DNA of 64,000 nt from positions 2,776,501-2,840,500 of the forward strand of contig NW_026515546.1 of NCBI RefSeq assembly GCF_014898815.1. Reading direction: 5' to 3'. Source of the DNA: Panonychus citri. Lineage: Eukaryota > Arthropoda > Arachnida > Trombidiformes > Tetranychidae. Every line of letters begins with the position of its first letter. Positions within the stretch are counted from its first letter, which is position 1. Positions 1 to 13,038 of this stretch are shown here, piece by piece. The notes beneath the pieces were generated by a model. The model made no database searches. It had not been told where the DNA came from and worked only from the letters and a program-made list of their open reading frames with translations. The translations under genes were made by a program, and so were the position numbers.

Positions 1-3000
1 GGAATCAGTGTTTTCTTTTTCTGTCACTGATTACCCAGGGGAGTCTCATGGTGAGTGAGTGGAAGAGGTGAACAAACAAACAGGGAGAGAGAGAGAGAGA
101 CAAGTACCAATAGTAAATAAACAACAACAGAAAAAAAGTTGAGAATCTTGAGATTTTTAGGAAATAAGAATTGATTGAATTGATTGTTTCACAGGAAATG
201 AGCGATTTAAGGTGAGGTGAATGCTGGGTCAGTATCTATATAAGAGAAAATCTCTGTAAATTAAATTCAACCAGGAGAAGATGATGGAAGAGAGAAAAAG
301 AACAAAAAATTCTGTGAAATTTTCTTCAAGTCATCATCATCAAAGATTCTTACAGAACTGTTTCCTTTTCATGATCAGCATCATGAAAATCAGACTCGAT
401 TCTTGAGATGAAGAAAACGAATAATATAAAAAGAGAAGTAGAATATTTTTTTTTTCTTTATTCCATATTTGATATTGAGCTCAAATTCTGAATACAAGGA
501 ACAGCTACTAAATCCTGAGCTCTCATGATGGTGTGAAAGCTTAAAAAGTTCAACCAGTGTGTTCAAAGTGATAAATCAACATTTCTTGCACCAAGAGGAT
601 TAAGATTAATCTTTGGCAACAATTTAGATTTTTGTTTTCGTATTGTTGTTAAATCATAATCATTAAATCACAATTTGTAACAATAAGCAGCATCTAAGTA
701 AATCGAGTTACTTATTATCAAGAAGGAAAAACTTTTTTTCTCTGATCTAATCAAAAGTTTTCCCTTTAATATGATCACGAAATCCAGCAAAGTTTTGATC
801 CATTTTATATTATCATCTTTACATCACAATTTAAAATTGATTATCAACAATTTACCTCACTTGTTGGTACAAAGATGATGAAAAAACCTCACAACAATTA
901 AACTTAATCATCAGACCAACAACAACAACAACAACAACAACAACATTGAGGATTAAGCGCAAAAACTGATCATAAGGAAAACTTTTCAATCACAATTTAA
1001 GTCTCGAGATAATTTAAATCGTTGACAATCATTAAATCACAATCAAAGAGAGAGAGAGAGAGGGAGGGAGGCTCAAATATAACCAACAATTTAGAATTGA
1101 AATTGTCAAACTAATATCAAATTTAGAGGAAACAATTTACATAAGAAACTTTTTTCTATGTAAATTGTTTCGACTTAATATCAAAGTAAAATGAGATCAC
1201 AAAGTTTACAGGTAAATGGATCAAGGTGGAAGGTGGGATTCTAAGTGGGAGTGGGATTTTTTGAGCAATAAGTAGCTTTTGAGACTTAGAATCATCAATG
1301 ATTGTAATCATCATGATATCCAATATAAAACATATTCAATTGTGATTATAATGATCAGTTAATCATTACGTTAACCATATCATTATAATCAGTTTACCTT
1401 TTATAAGTATTGATATAAAACCTTTTCAATGGGTATAACAATTTACTGATGATGATTATATTCAATTTCCCAAAGTTGATTGTGATCAACTCAATTGGTT
1501 TCCAATTGTATTAATAATTTTCATAAACTTTAATCGTTGATGAAAATAATCATTTAATTGTCACTGATTTTCCAATAGTTATTATTGTATTAGTAATTAG
1601 AGTGCCCATTGAAGGGAAAGGCTTAATTGTTACCAATCAATTTCATCATTAAAAGTAACAAGTTTTCATGATTATATTGATTAGTAGGAAAAGTTTGTCT
1701 ATGTAAACTTTTTCCCTCTGATAATTTAATCACAATTAATCAATAAATTGAGTTTGAATTAACTTAATTTGCCTTAAGTCTTAAATTTGTTTTCAAGTAA
1801 AAATAATGTATTTAAATTGATTTGTTTTGATTATTAAGACCTTGAAAAGTAATCATTTTAAATTTAATCAACTTGTTAAAGTTAATTTAGTTTATTATAA
1901 ATAAGATTGAATAAAAAGCCTTAAGGTTTTTGGTTAATTCAGTTCTGGGTAAATTTTAATTACGACACTTTGGTAAAATTTTTAAGACACTGAACAATTA
2001 AGGAAGTAGAAAGAGACACGGCAACAATTTAAAGTTAATTAAGTAAAGAGAAAATTAAATTAAGTCTTTGTGTGTGATTAACTAAATGATTTCATTGAAT
2101 CAATTTGAATGAATGTGTTAATATTAATTCATCAGTTTTGTAGTTTTATCATTTGGATTTCAATTCAATTTCATATGGTGATGATATAATGATGATGATG
2201 ACAAGGTAATGATCAGGGAGTGATAAATATCACTCTCATTCCCACTTTCCCTTCAGGATAAATAATAATAATACAACACTTTTGGGAGGAACCGGAAGAG
2301 AAGCGTTTTTTTTTGGTTGTTTGTGTGTTGTGATGAAAGAGAAAAGTTAATCATATGTTTCTGACATGATGATGATGATTATCATCATTATCTTCATGTA
2401 TGTATGTTTATATTCAGAAGTAATAATAATGGTATTAATCAATAGCATTCTATGAAATTTAGAACAAAGAAGAGAAAAAAAGTTCTAATCTTATTCAGAG
2501 TGAAGATTTTTGTTTGGAAATCAAATTTTGATCGATATCGTTATCGATAATATTGTTTTCCTCTTTATGAGTAGAGTAGGAAGAGGTTGAAATGGAGGTG
2601 GTGGTGGTGTGGTCAGTGTTGGTCAGTACCTGATCAGTAGATGAAAGTAATGGTCAAATGAGTTGATGAAGATGAAAAGATTAGAGTTGAAGAAAATGTG
2701 ATTCTCAAGATTTTTGATAAACTTTAAATCGGATTTGTGAAGAAGGGAGAAAAAGATGAGGATGGAATAGAAAGAAAAAGTTTCAAGGAAGTGGAAGTGA
2801 GCTTTGGATAAGAAGGTGAGAAGGTAAAAAAAGAAGAAAAGAAAAAAATGGAGACTAAATTTTATCATCATCATCATTTTAATTCTTCATCTCTCTCTCG
2901 TTTCTCTGTCAGAATAGGAGTCAAGGCGATCATCTAGAAACACTGACCATTGACCATCATCAATGAAGAGGAAGGTGATATGATGATTATCATTATCAAA

Positions 3001-3102
3001 AGGTTCTTGGGATGCTGTCGATGAAGATGATGATCATCATCACCAACAGAATCACCATGATGATGATCACTTGAATGCTCTCTTTCTTTTCCTTCTCACT
3101 TT

Positions 3103-3153
<51 letters not shown>

Positions 3154-6100
3154 CGTTATCATCGTAACTTATTTGTACTCTTACCATGAATGAAACCATA
3201 GGTGGTAATATAAAAGAGTCTGTTCCTGTCATCCAAAGGGAAGACATGATTTATTTTCCTTTCTTTTTCTTAAATTTTTTTCTTCCCACTCCCACCTCGA
3301 TCATCATCATCATCATCATCTTAAAGATTACCTTCCGATCCTAACTTATACCCTCATCCACTCCTATCGACTTCATTTCTGCTTCTAATGTATTGATATT
3401 TACACTTTAAAAACACACCAACAATCAAATGTATTGACAATGTTTCGCTTTTGATTAGGGTTATCAAAGTTGTCAATTATTATCATGACAATTTACTAAA
3501 TTGTTACATCTAATCACCTTTCAAATAAATTTGTTACTTTGATTATGTTTACTTGATTGATTAGTTGATTTATTATCTTCTTAATGGTGTTAAATTATTT
3601 AGTTGTATTTGTATCATTTGTTGTTTCAAATTAGCATTAAACTGAAATTAATCATTACAATTAAGATGTTGATTGTAAGACTTGAACTGATTAAGTTATT
3701 GGTGTTTTCAATCATTTGCTGAATTGTTCAGTAAATCATCATGACTCCCGGAGGAAATTGAATTTAAATTGAGTTACAATTGAAACTTGATTATTGATCT
3801 TTGATTTAATAGTTTCATCATGATTGGAATCAACAATTGTAATCAAATGAGACAAAGTTAATTGTAAACCAATTGAAATCACCACAATTAACCATGAAAA
3901 AAGTTTATAAAGTTTTAAGAAATAAGTTAATTGTTGGTTTAATTACCTATAAGATAAAAAGCTCCTCTTGGTGAATAATAAAATGATTTAATCATGATGA
4001 TTGGGACAATTAAGAAACGATGGCAACAATTGAATCAAATTATCCATTTGGTTAACAAGTAATTAACACAATACAATTAACCACATAGTGTTTAAAGATT
4101 AGATTAATCAACATAATAGTTAACTACAATTGAGTCTAATCCTTGATTATCACTGAACATGTTTTACAATTAGGCAACAATTTAGTAAAACAAATGAAAC
4201 TTTTTGTTGACGTTTGAACAATTTACACTTTTGAGATGAGAAAAAAAAAGTTGATCAATTTTTTTGTAATTTTCTGAAACTGGAAAAGTTAAACCACCAA
4301 ATTGATTTCAGTAAACAGTCAGATAGGAAGCTGAGTTCATGGAGAGAGGGTGAAATTGACACCGAGGTTGAAGTTAACCAAAATACAATGATAATGACAC
4401 TTAAAGTGTAAACATATAAACACCATAGACACAAATGGGTTTTTTTTCCTGGGACAATGTAAGTTAATAGGTTGTGAGGTTTACCTTTGGAGGAGTTTAA
4501 ATAACATGAAATAGTTTTTGGGATGATGATGATGATGATATCAAGATGATAATGATGATGTTATATATCAGAAAGAGAGAGAGAGTGGGAAAAAACCCTC
4601 CGAGTGGAAGATAGGTTTTCATACAGAGAGATTGTGATTCTAAATGCGCAGAGAGGGAAAACATGATCGTCTATGGGAGAGATGAAAGTTACATGGGAAA
4701 AATATTATGATTCCTGTGTGTTCATTGTTACATCATTTTCATGAGGAAGAGAAGTTTTTTTTTCTTCTCTTTTTCCTGTTCTATAAAATTTTCCATGAGA
4801 GAGAGTGGAAAATATTGCAAAATGGGTGGGGAAAAGGGTTAGAACTTTTTTCTCGACTTCTACTATCATAATCTTTTTGCTTTTCGTATCTTTATCATTG
4901 GAACTTTTTTTTCTTCTCTCTCTAACTTCATCTTCTTCCGTTTTGTTTCAAGCTCAGCTTTTCCTCTTTGTTTTTGTATTGATGGTGGTGGTTCAAGGGA
5001 GGACTTGGGTGTTGAACTTGCTGATGAAGATGAGGATGAAGATGAGGATGATCAAATGTATTTATGTATTAATTTGCTTGTTGGCTTTTCTTTGGTGTAT
5101 TATCAGAGGGTTAATGTTAATGTATTTATGTCAGATTGTGTTAATCGTGTTAAAAATGTTACGATTATATTTGTTGCCCTTTATTATCACTGTTATATTA
5201 TCCTTTTGATTATCATAATGTTACAACTGAATTAATAACCTTTCAGAACTTTTTTCTTCATCTTTTCAGATACATAATATGATTATATTTACCTTTCTGT
5301 GATTATATTGTTATTGATGGTAATCAGATTTAATGATGATCATGATAACTAATTTCCTTGGTCAATTGTTTATATTACAATTAAATCATTAAGAGTTAAT
5401 TTTTAATGTTACTTTGTTGTTATTGCTGATAATCAATCAATTATTGATATTATCCGATCACTAATTTTCACGTTTAATCATTACAATTGATTTACATTGT
5501 AGTTAATGTTGATTCAGTTTGTTTTTCATGATATAAGAAAATCAATCTCAATGAATCGGACTTTTTTCACTCAGCTGATTGTTGCCACAATTTACCAAAC
5601 ATTTTGTCTTTTTTAATATTATACAAATGATTAGAATTGTGATTTATCAGTTAACCGATTGTTAACCATTGAGTATTTTTGTTTTCTCTAAAAACAAAAA
5701 AGTTCTGAAACCAATGATTCCCCTGATAGACTATTAAATTTCAATGATTCTTAAAAGTCTATGGGATTTTTTATCTACCTCCTTATATACTGAATCCATT
5801 TTTCTTGCTCCCTTATCATCATTTTCAATCTTCCACCTTAACAATTTCCACTCCAACCTGAGTGTGTAGTGTGTACCTTAGATGATCATGATAGTTTATG
5901 ATTATTATGCTCTTTAAATTGATTGGATATCATCAGTTGATTATATTGTTTCCGAAGAATAACCTTTGTCTTTGTCGATTGGAAATTCCTTTTTTCGAAT
6001 AATAAAAAATTCGAGATATGATTTCTCTCTCTCTCTCTCTCATCATATACTTTTCTATCATTATGGTTCACTTGTGGTTCTATTTAATCATTGGTTATCT

Positions 6101-6922
6101 CGATATCAACTGAATCATTATCTCTCTCTCTCTCTCTCTCCATGAGATGATACTCGAAATGTTAATCTTCGAGAGGGTAAAATATTATATCGGTTAAATG
6201 ATGCGAACTTTTTGTTTCGAAATTTTCTACTTTTTAAATCACGAATTTCTCATCATCATTGAGAATCTTTTATCTTCATTCTGTTGCATCCCATTTACTA
6301 TCACTCACTATTATTATCATCATTATCTTCCTTCCTGTAACAGGTAAACCACTTTTCTTTTCCCAATTTTAGAATATTTTTCTTGTACACTTTCGAAGTC
6401 GAACTTTATTTCATTTGATTTTGTTTTTTCGTTCTTGTTCCAAGTATCTTTTCATTTTTCTTATTCTCTTTCATTGTCGACCATGATGATTAAGAAAATT
6501 ATTCTAACCACAAATTAGATTATCAATCAATTGAAGTTGATTGTTTTCGTTGAATCAATTTTTTACCGGGTTCAGGTTTATTTAACATCGACGGTCAAAT
6601 ATGATAGCCAATCGAAATTGATGGAGATTTTTTTTCTTCTCATCCTCTAGTTGATATTTCCAATTGAATCATGACTATTATTTAATTGATTTGATTGATT
6701 TTTTGTTCCACCATCAATTTTTGTTTGAATCTTTTTGTCTCATTCTCTTTGAGGGATTGAGTTGGATTGAATGGATTCCAATGGACAGAGTTTGAGAATC
6801 CTCAGGATCCATCAATTAATCTCAATATCAAGTGTCAAAAAAAAGCTCTAAATTGTTGATTGTTGATTGAGATTAAATGGGAATCGTATTTTAAATTGAG
6901 AGAAATTAGTTAAACATAAAGG
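1..6922. other. Gene-poor AT-rich region
   Basis: I found no coding exon, RNA gene or mobile element that I can support here. The region is AT-rich and dominated by simple or cryptic repeats: an (AAC)n run at about 916-945, a long (CT)n run at about 3105-3151, shorter (GA)n/(CT)n runs near 1047, 6025 and 6122, and (GAT)n clusters. Open frames such as 2623-2877 (-) and 4805-5235 (+) translate to low-complexity hydrophobic or acidic strings and have no splice context or recognisable domain. The stretch could be intergenic, or an intron or UTR of a gene lying outside the window. Confidence 0.5.
3105..3151. repeat. (CT)n microsatellite
   Basis: An uninterrupted CT dinucleotide run of about 47 bases, the longest perfect microsatellite in the window. 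It is flanked by (GAT)-rich sequence and has no gene attached. Confidence 0.9.
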
Positions 6923-7634
6923 CTAATGTGGTGTTGGCTTTTTCCCGTCAACGTAAAAGTTTCTAGTAGCCGGTGGAAGAGTAACTTCAATACCATCCAA
7001 TTCATCGGTAAGAATAATTTGACAACCTAAATGTGATAATAATTGAAGAGAAAAACAATCAATCAGATATCGATTATTGGTTAATCAAATTTTCTAAAAC
7101 AAAAATAGGAAAATCAAAGTAACTTACTTAATCGAGAATTGGTTTTCAGAAACGGAGCCATATCTAACATATCATCTTCCCTGAGAAGGTATAAAAGATT
7201 TTTCTCGGTAAAATATGAGTTAATTAACTAATCTAATTGCTAACCTTTCATCTGGAGTTGGTAGTTTATCGAAAAATTCATCATTTACATAAACATGGCA
7301 CGTACAACACGCTAACGAAGCCTCGCAAGCTCCTTCGATTGGAATATCGTTTGAATGGGCTAAATACATAACATTGTCACCAAGTTTTCCCTTGATGGTG
7401 ATTCTTTCACATTCCTTGGTAATATATGTTACATGGATTCTTTAATTGTTGAAGAAAAAAAAAATGGAAAATCAACTTAGCAACAGAACAATTAAATTCT
7501 TATGTCAACACTTACCCACCGTTTTCCTTATTTACTTTGGTTAGATTAGAGTTTTTTACACTAGAACAATAAGAAGCTATTCTCATTCTACTTCGACTAA
7601 CTGATGTGAGAAGAATCGATAAACAAAAGTTCAT
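6923..7634 (-). CDS. FDX2: Mitochondrial ferredoxin (FDX2-type, adrenodoxin family)
   Basis: [2Fe-2S] ferredoxin of the mitochondrial matrix; FDX2 donates electrons for iron-sulfur cluster assembly. Four exons on the minus strand: 7516-7634, 7245-7439, 7128-7180 and 6923-7026, all with GT..AG borders and a continuous frame, giving 156 aa. The first ~30 residues are Arg/Ser-rich without acidic residues, as in a mitochondrial presequence. The cluster ligands are visible as C-x5-C-x2-C (CEASLACCTC) plus a fourth Cys in RLSCQI. The ending ATRNFYVDGKKPTPH matches the FDX2 subfamily rather than steroidogenic adrenodoxin (FDX1). The ATG at 7634 is the first in frame. The gene is head to head with phosphomannomutase, with about 450 bp between the two start codons. 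Confidence 0.93.
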
Positions 7635-7792
7635 AACTGTTATGAATTAACAAAAAAAAACGATCAGTAATCAAAGAAAAGGTTAATTAAATTTTTTTGT
7701 TTTTCTAAAATCAAAACAAATCAGAAAAACGATCACATGTTTAACTTTAGTTCTTTTCCAATTAAAAAGATGGCACTGGAATCGCTTCGAAT

Positions 7793-7811
7793 GTGCTGCC
7801 ATCTAGTCGCC
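7793..7811 (-). promoter_or_regulatory. CTCF-like motif between FDX2 and PMM
   Basis: Read on the minus strand, the sequence GCGACTAGATGGCAGCAC closely matches the CTCF core consensus CCASYAGRKGGCRS, with a mismatch at its second position. It lies about 160 bp upstream of the FDX2 start codon, in the only gap between two divergent housekeeping genes. Related motifs occur near 13022 and 46039 in the same orientation. Binding is inferred from motif similarity only. Confidence 0.5.
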
Positions 7812-8083
7812 AAATTCTAGAAATTACATTGTGAGTTGTTTGTTTATCCTGACAAATTTAATTTTCCAATTTAATTAGTTGATTAAGTTTACAATTTAGA
7901 AAGATTATTTTAATTAGATTTTCTTTTTAATTAGGTAAATTTTAAGTCTATTTATCTATTGTGTTCTAATTGGCGGTTGTCTTGTTTTTCTTTTTTTATT
8001 GTTTCTATTTTTCTATTTTTTTTCTTCTCATTAATTACCAGAGTGTGGGAACTTGGACTTCCTATTTTTCCAAAGCCAACTAA

Positions 8084-9205
8084 ATGACTAAAAATGAGCG
8101 AATTTTATGTTTATTTGATGTCGATGGAACCATTACACCTCCAAGATTGCGTATTGATCCGAAGGTCGATTCTTTTCTAAGAAGATTACGAGAAAAAGTT
8201 GCCGTTGGCCTCGTCGGTGGTTCCGATTTGTACAAAATTTTAGGTACATTTACATACCTAATAACCTTTTTCTCATTTTCTCTTTTTATTTTCTCTCTCT
8301 CTCCCTTTGCTTTTATATTTGTTTTTCTACCTGTTGTCCACCATTTTGTTTGGAATTTACTTCCATATTATATTATTTCTCTTATTTTATTAACCCTCTT
8401 TCCTTTTGAATGTATGACATGTGTTCTATTCTTCCCATCGACATTCAGCTCAGTGGAACTTGTTATATTCTCTGTTGGTTTTTATTTTCCATCCAAGTTT
8501 TTTTTTTCATTCTATTCTATTCAATTGTGATTGCTGATTTCGCTAATTTATTCTGTCTCTCTCCCTTTATTTTCCTCAAAAGAGCAATTGGGATACAAGC
8601 CTGGATCAGGTGGCCGAGAGGATGAAATTTTCTCTAAATATGATTATTTCTTTGCCGAAAATGGTTTGGTCGCTTATAAAGATGGTAAACTGCTTCGTAA
8701 GGAGAGTATCGTCAATTTCCTTGGAGAGTTAAAGATTCAGATGTTTATTAATTTCGCCCTTCGTTATATGAGTGAATTAAGATTACCACGTAAACGAGGC
8801 ACATTCATTGAATTTCGCAATGGTTTGATTAACCTTTGTCCGGTTGGACGAAGTTGCACCCAAGCGGAAAGGGAAGAGTTTGCCGTTTACGATGAGGAAA
8901 ACAAAGTTCGCGAGAAATTTATCGAAGCTCTAAGATCAGAATTCTCCGGTGATTTTGGCCTTTCCTTTTCCATCGGTGGTCAAATATCAATCGATGCTTA
9001 CCCGGTTGGATGGGATAAAACTTATTGTCTCCATTTTCTACCAGTTAAATCTTTTGATAAAATCTATTTTTTCGGAGATAAAACCGATGAGGGTGGAAAC
9101 GATCATGAGATTTATATGGACAAACGGACAATAGGCTTTAAGGTTACTAGTCCTGAGGATACCATGAGAAAAGTTTCCGAACTGTTTGACGTTCCTATTG
9201 AATGA
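8084..9205 (+). CDS. PMM2: Phosphomannomutase
   Basis: Converts mannose-6-phosphate to mannose-1-phosphate for GDP-mannose and N-glycan synthesis in the cytosol. Two exons, 8084-8243 and 8583-9205, joined in frame (G|AG splits a Glu codon), giving 260 aa, close to the 246-262 aa of animal PMMs. It is a HAD-superfamily enzyme. The N-terminal FDVDGT motif carries the catalytic Asp12 and Asp14, GLVGGSDLYK follows, and YDYFFAENGLVAYKDGK, the FIEFRNGL region and FGDKTDEGGNDHEIY (metal-binding loop) are all present. The intron is 339 bp and T-rich. It shares its upstream region with the divergent FDX2. I cannot separate PMM1 from PMM2 from the sequence; arthropods usually have one gene. Confidence 0.95.
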
Positions 9206-10926
9206 AATCCAATTCCTTCAACCAATAGTCGTCCACATCAAATATTATTATTACATATTATTATTATATTATATACGATATATATTATACATATTTTCCA
9301 CTCTCTCTCTCTCCTCTCCTCTCTCTCTCTCTCTCTGTAACTCTCATCTTCGCCCTCTTTCCCTCCTCATCTTCTTGACTTCTTCTTATTCTAATGTTAA
9401 GTTTCTATACTTTTCAAGTGATTAACAACCCAAGAGAATCCAATCAGATAGATCATATAAATGTCCAAGAGGAGAATTAATTTCTTGTCCATTTAATCGG
9501 TAAATTGTGCTAATTATTTAACGATTAGATTTCAATATAGAAATTACATTTAATTCTTGATTCGTCTTTCTCTCCCCTTTTCAATTGACATCTAATCACT
9601 TTCACAATCAACTTAATCATCTTTCCATTGTCTTGATTGTTACTTTTGTTTTTTTTTATTTCCTTCATGTTTAAACAATTTCCTCATTCCAGTTAACATC
9701 ATTTAAAAGTCTAAATTGTTTGAATGAAAGGAGACAATTAATTTCACAGTACAATTGTTTTTAATTGATTTTTGTTCTATTCAAATAGTTTTGTCTTAAT
9801 CATTTTGGTTTATATTTTTCTGTCTTTGATTTGTACAATCAACTAATCATTTCTAATGAGGAGACATTGATTCACTTTTGAGATAAACAGAATGTAGTTA
9901 ATTGTGATTTGTCAGCAAAAGTAGAAATTGTTTGCAATTGTGTTTACACATGAGAGAAAGAAAATAATAAGTTAATTGTTAATTATAATCGTAAATTAAG
10001 AAAAAAATTTTGTTAATTGTAAAGTTACAGAGAAAGGTAAATAATTGTAGTAAATCAGAATTTGTTAATTGTTGTTATATGTATATAAAAAAAGGGAAAT
10101 GATTAGAAATGATTCTTAAATCAAAGTTGTCAGAGAGTGAAAATAATCAGATGCTGAATTGAAACAGTTAATTGATGATTGGTTCAATTAACTGAATTAG
10201 TTTTTTTTTCTTTGACAAAGAACATTATTACCATTATTATTAACAATGACTATTTGATTGTCTTATTTGCATAGTTGATTCAATTGAAATAATAATAATG
10301 GTAATAATATTAATCGGCAATTTGAAAATATATCAAATTTTGTAATGGTAAACATAATTGTGCCTTTGGGGTTGGGAGGTTGCAGTTGATTTTCACCTTA
10401 AAGGTAAACACACACAGTAAAGGTTAAGGTTAGAGGGAAAATTTTGATTAGAATCAGATTGGTTGTCCTTAATCAATTGATTAGATTTTGGTCGGATGTG
10501 AAGAAATATATAACTGTAGAATAAATTTTCGGTAATTTGTTTCGTTGTTTTGTGATTGGCACTTGAAAAGGTAGTTGAAGATGAAGAAGACAATAGAAAA
10601 TTAATGAGAGAGAATAATAATTGATTTAAAGGTGAGCAAGGTGATGATTTTTGTGATGAAGTAAATAATTGTTGTTAAATTGTTGTGTCATAAATAGAGA
10701 GAGAGAGAGAGAGAGAGCTTCAGTTTCCATGTGAATGTTTTGTGAGTTTGTGTTTTTGTTTATCAAATTGAGATTTCTTTTTAAACTTGATTATTGTGAT
10801 CTCATCATGGGTGCGGTGCTTTGATTATCGGTGATTTGATTTTTCTTTTGGTATTTTTGTTTTTCACTTTTGATGATATCATGTTAATATCACCGGTGGG
10901 TAGAAGATGATGATTATCTTTCAATA
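9206..10926. other. Intergenic region between PMM and SUN gene 3' ends
   Basis: This is the convergent 3' flanks of PMM (+) and the SUN-domain gene (-). It contains a CT-rich stretch at about 9300-9370, many TTAATTGT words and a (GA)n run at about 10695-10717. No exon or RNA gene is supportable. Confidence 0.6.
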
Positions 10927-12687
10927 TTATTCAGCCTTGTGACCATGAACACGGAATCGATAAAGGCAAGTGTACTCATTATGTCCATGGTTACTCAAGA
11001 CAATTAATGTGATGTAATTGAATGGACGGGCTTTGTTATTTTGAACTTGAAAATGTTGAAGTGGACGATCGTTATCTTGATAGATATAATTTCCAAGTAA
11101 AACACCATCGAAATCATTTTCATCTCGTAGACCACGAATTTGTATCGCCTTGGGTGCTGATGAAATGTTACCATCACGGGAAATTTCTTTGGCGATGTGT
11201 TCATATGAGAATTCAGTTGGAATGATTCGAGCAGATAATTTAATGGTAACATTACCCATGGAACCGGGAAAGCCCAACATTCACCGGGTGCCATTGATGC
11301 TTGAATCATGGTTCGTGGTGAATTTGAAGTGAACCAAATTGGAATTCCCCAAACACTATATTTGATTCCATGAGGATCGTAGGTCTCTGAACATCGAGAT
11401 GTAACAATTGAACCACCTAATTAAAAAGAAGCAAAAATTTTAAATCATTGGAGATAAGATAGAATAGTTTAAATTAATTTCTTATTACCTGATGATTCCA
11501 AAGCGTAATCAGCTTTACCCGTTTTATCAGAATCATATAAGTAAATTGCTTGTTTAATCATCTCTCCAATTCCTTCAACTGTTGGTGTTTCCTGACTTTT
11601 AGCGACTTTGATGTTCACTTCGATAGCATCTTCAATTTTTTGAGCAATAAGATCAAATCTTTCATCGATTGAGGCAAAATTTTTACGATTTTCTCGGTCA
11701 AGAATAGAAACTTTCTCATTAACAGAATTGATAAACTTTGTTCCTTTGGTGTTTTCATCTGTCAGTTTGAGAACAAGTTGTTCCAGTTTATCTAATCGTT
11801 TGTTGAGAATGACAATTTCTTCTTGTGAAGGACAAGATGAGGTTAGATTGCAAAAAGATTGACTATTTGACGATGGTGTTATCGGTGGGGAGAAAGGTGA
11901 AGATGGTAAAGGTTGACCAGTAGGTGAAGTTGATTTAGGTAAAGAAGATGAAGATACAGATGAAAGTAGAGCGGCTTGTTGAGGTGTTTGATGTTGAAAG
12001 GGTGAAAATATCGCCGGTGAATAATCATAATAATACCAAGAGAAAAGGAAGACTGAAATTGGCAGTAAAAGTGAGATAAAGGCAAGTTTAGTGAAACTTG
12101 GATGAACTGAGTTCATTTTACGACTAGAGATCTCAATGGAAGTCATTATTTTATTGGTTGTCCGTCTGATCAGAGTAATTTCCTCATCTGAACTATCATC
12201 ATCATCTCCTCCTCCTCCAACTAACCGACGTTTTGTTATTCTTCTCTGAGTTTCTTCCATATCATCATCATTGTCATCCGACATCTCAGCCAATCCTTTA
12301 CGTGGTTCAACCATATAGGGACTTTTATGGTAATGGTGATGAAGATGCGAATGATGCTCATGATGATAATGATGATCGACCGGAGCACTAGGGGTAGTTT
12401 TTCCACTTTTCTTTCTCCATCCACGTCCAGTAAGTGAATTAGAAGCTAAATAGAATTAAATATTTCCATTATTACAGAACAAGAAAAGGCAACAATTTAA
12501 TTGTAACGGTTGAAAAAAGATCAATTTACTTACGACATTCCCCTGAACACATACTTCTGGTCACCATAGGCGGTGACTCCATTGAACTGACCTCCTGTGG
12601 TCTCCTTGAAGATGGTGAACTGGGTGAAAGAATTGAAGATTTCGGTGGATCTTCAATAAGACTAAACTGTTGGTTTATTCGTGGCAT
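10927..12687 (-). CDS. SUN-domain inner nuclear membrane protein (apparent 1-nt frameshift)
   Basis: LINC-complex protein that spans the inner nuclear membrane and binds KASH proteins in the perinuclear space. Exons on the minus strand: 12534-12687, 11489-12445 and 10927-11416, with GT..AG borders, about 533 aa. Order: Ser/Pro- and His-rich nucleoplasmic region, acidic stretch, transmembrane segment (KLAFISLLLPISVFLFSWYY, roughly residues 170-190), Ser/Pro linker, coiled coil (EEIVILNKRLDKLEQLVLKL onward), then the SUN domain (GGSIVTSRCSETY, PGECWAF, EFSYEHIAKE, GNISSAPKAI, ending EYTCLYRFRVHG). The SUN frame breaks by one base at about 11262-11275: PGECWAF is in one frame and the following GSMGNVTIKL in the next. 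Summed exon length is 3n+2, consistent with one missing base. I preferred the ATG at 12687; the frame is also open to 12813, but that part reads as T-rich UTR. Confidence 0.85.
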
Positions 12688-13021
12688 AATTGATAACACA
12701 AGGAAAACAAAAAGAATAATAAATAAACAATAAAAATAGAATAGAAAAAAAATATAAACCCAATGAATTGACTCTTTCTTTTTTTCTCTTGAATCTTTTT
12801 CTCTTCCACTCAAAATAAACTCTTCACTTTAGATCTCCAAACATCTAATCTTTTAAAAGAAAACTTTCAGGATAAAAAGACTCCATAGATTAAACATTGA
12901 AAAGAATAATAAATAATTATAATTAGTAAAAAGTTAACAAATTTAGAGACAATTAATTAACTGTAAATAAGAAAACAAAAGACAAAGAATCAACTTTTGT
13001 TTTGGAATAAAAATCTCTAGG

Positions 13022-13038
13022 GTGCTGCCATCTGGTGG
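13022..13038 (-). promoter_or_regulatory. CTCF-like motif upstream of SUN gene
   Basis: The minus strand reads CCACCAGATGGCAGCAC, a full match to the CTCF core consensus CCASYAGRKGGCRS. It lies 335 bp upstream of the SUN-gene start codon and about 850 bp upstream of the divergent GPCR start. This is the best of three such motifs in the window. Function is inferred. Confidence 0.55.

Noticed and set aside
2623..3247. Minus-strand open frames including a long Arg-Glu repeat
   Set aside because: The Arg-Glu string is the (CT)n microsatellite read on the other strand; the rest is low-complexity.
4805..5235. Two overlapping plus-strand open frames with hydrophobic and acidic repeats
   Set aside because: They translate T-rich and GATGAG-rich simple sequence, show no domain, and have no splice or start context.
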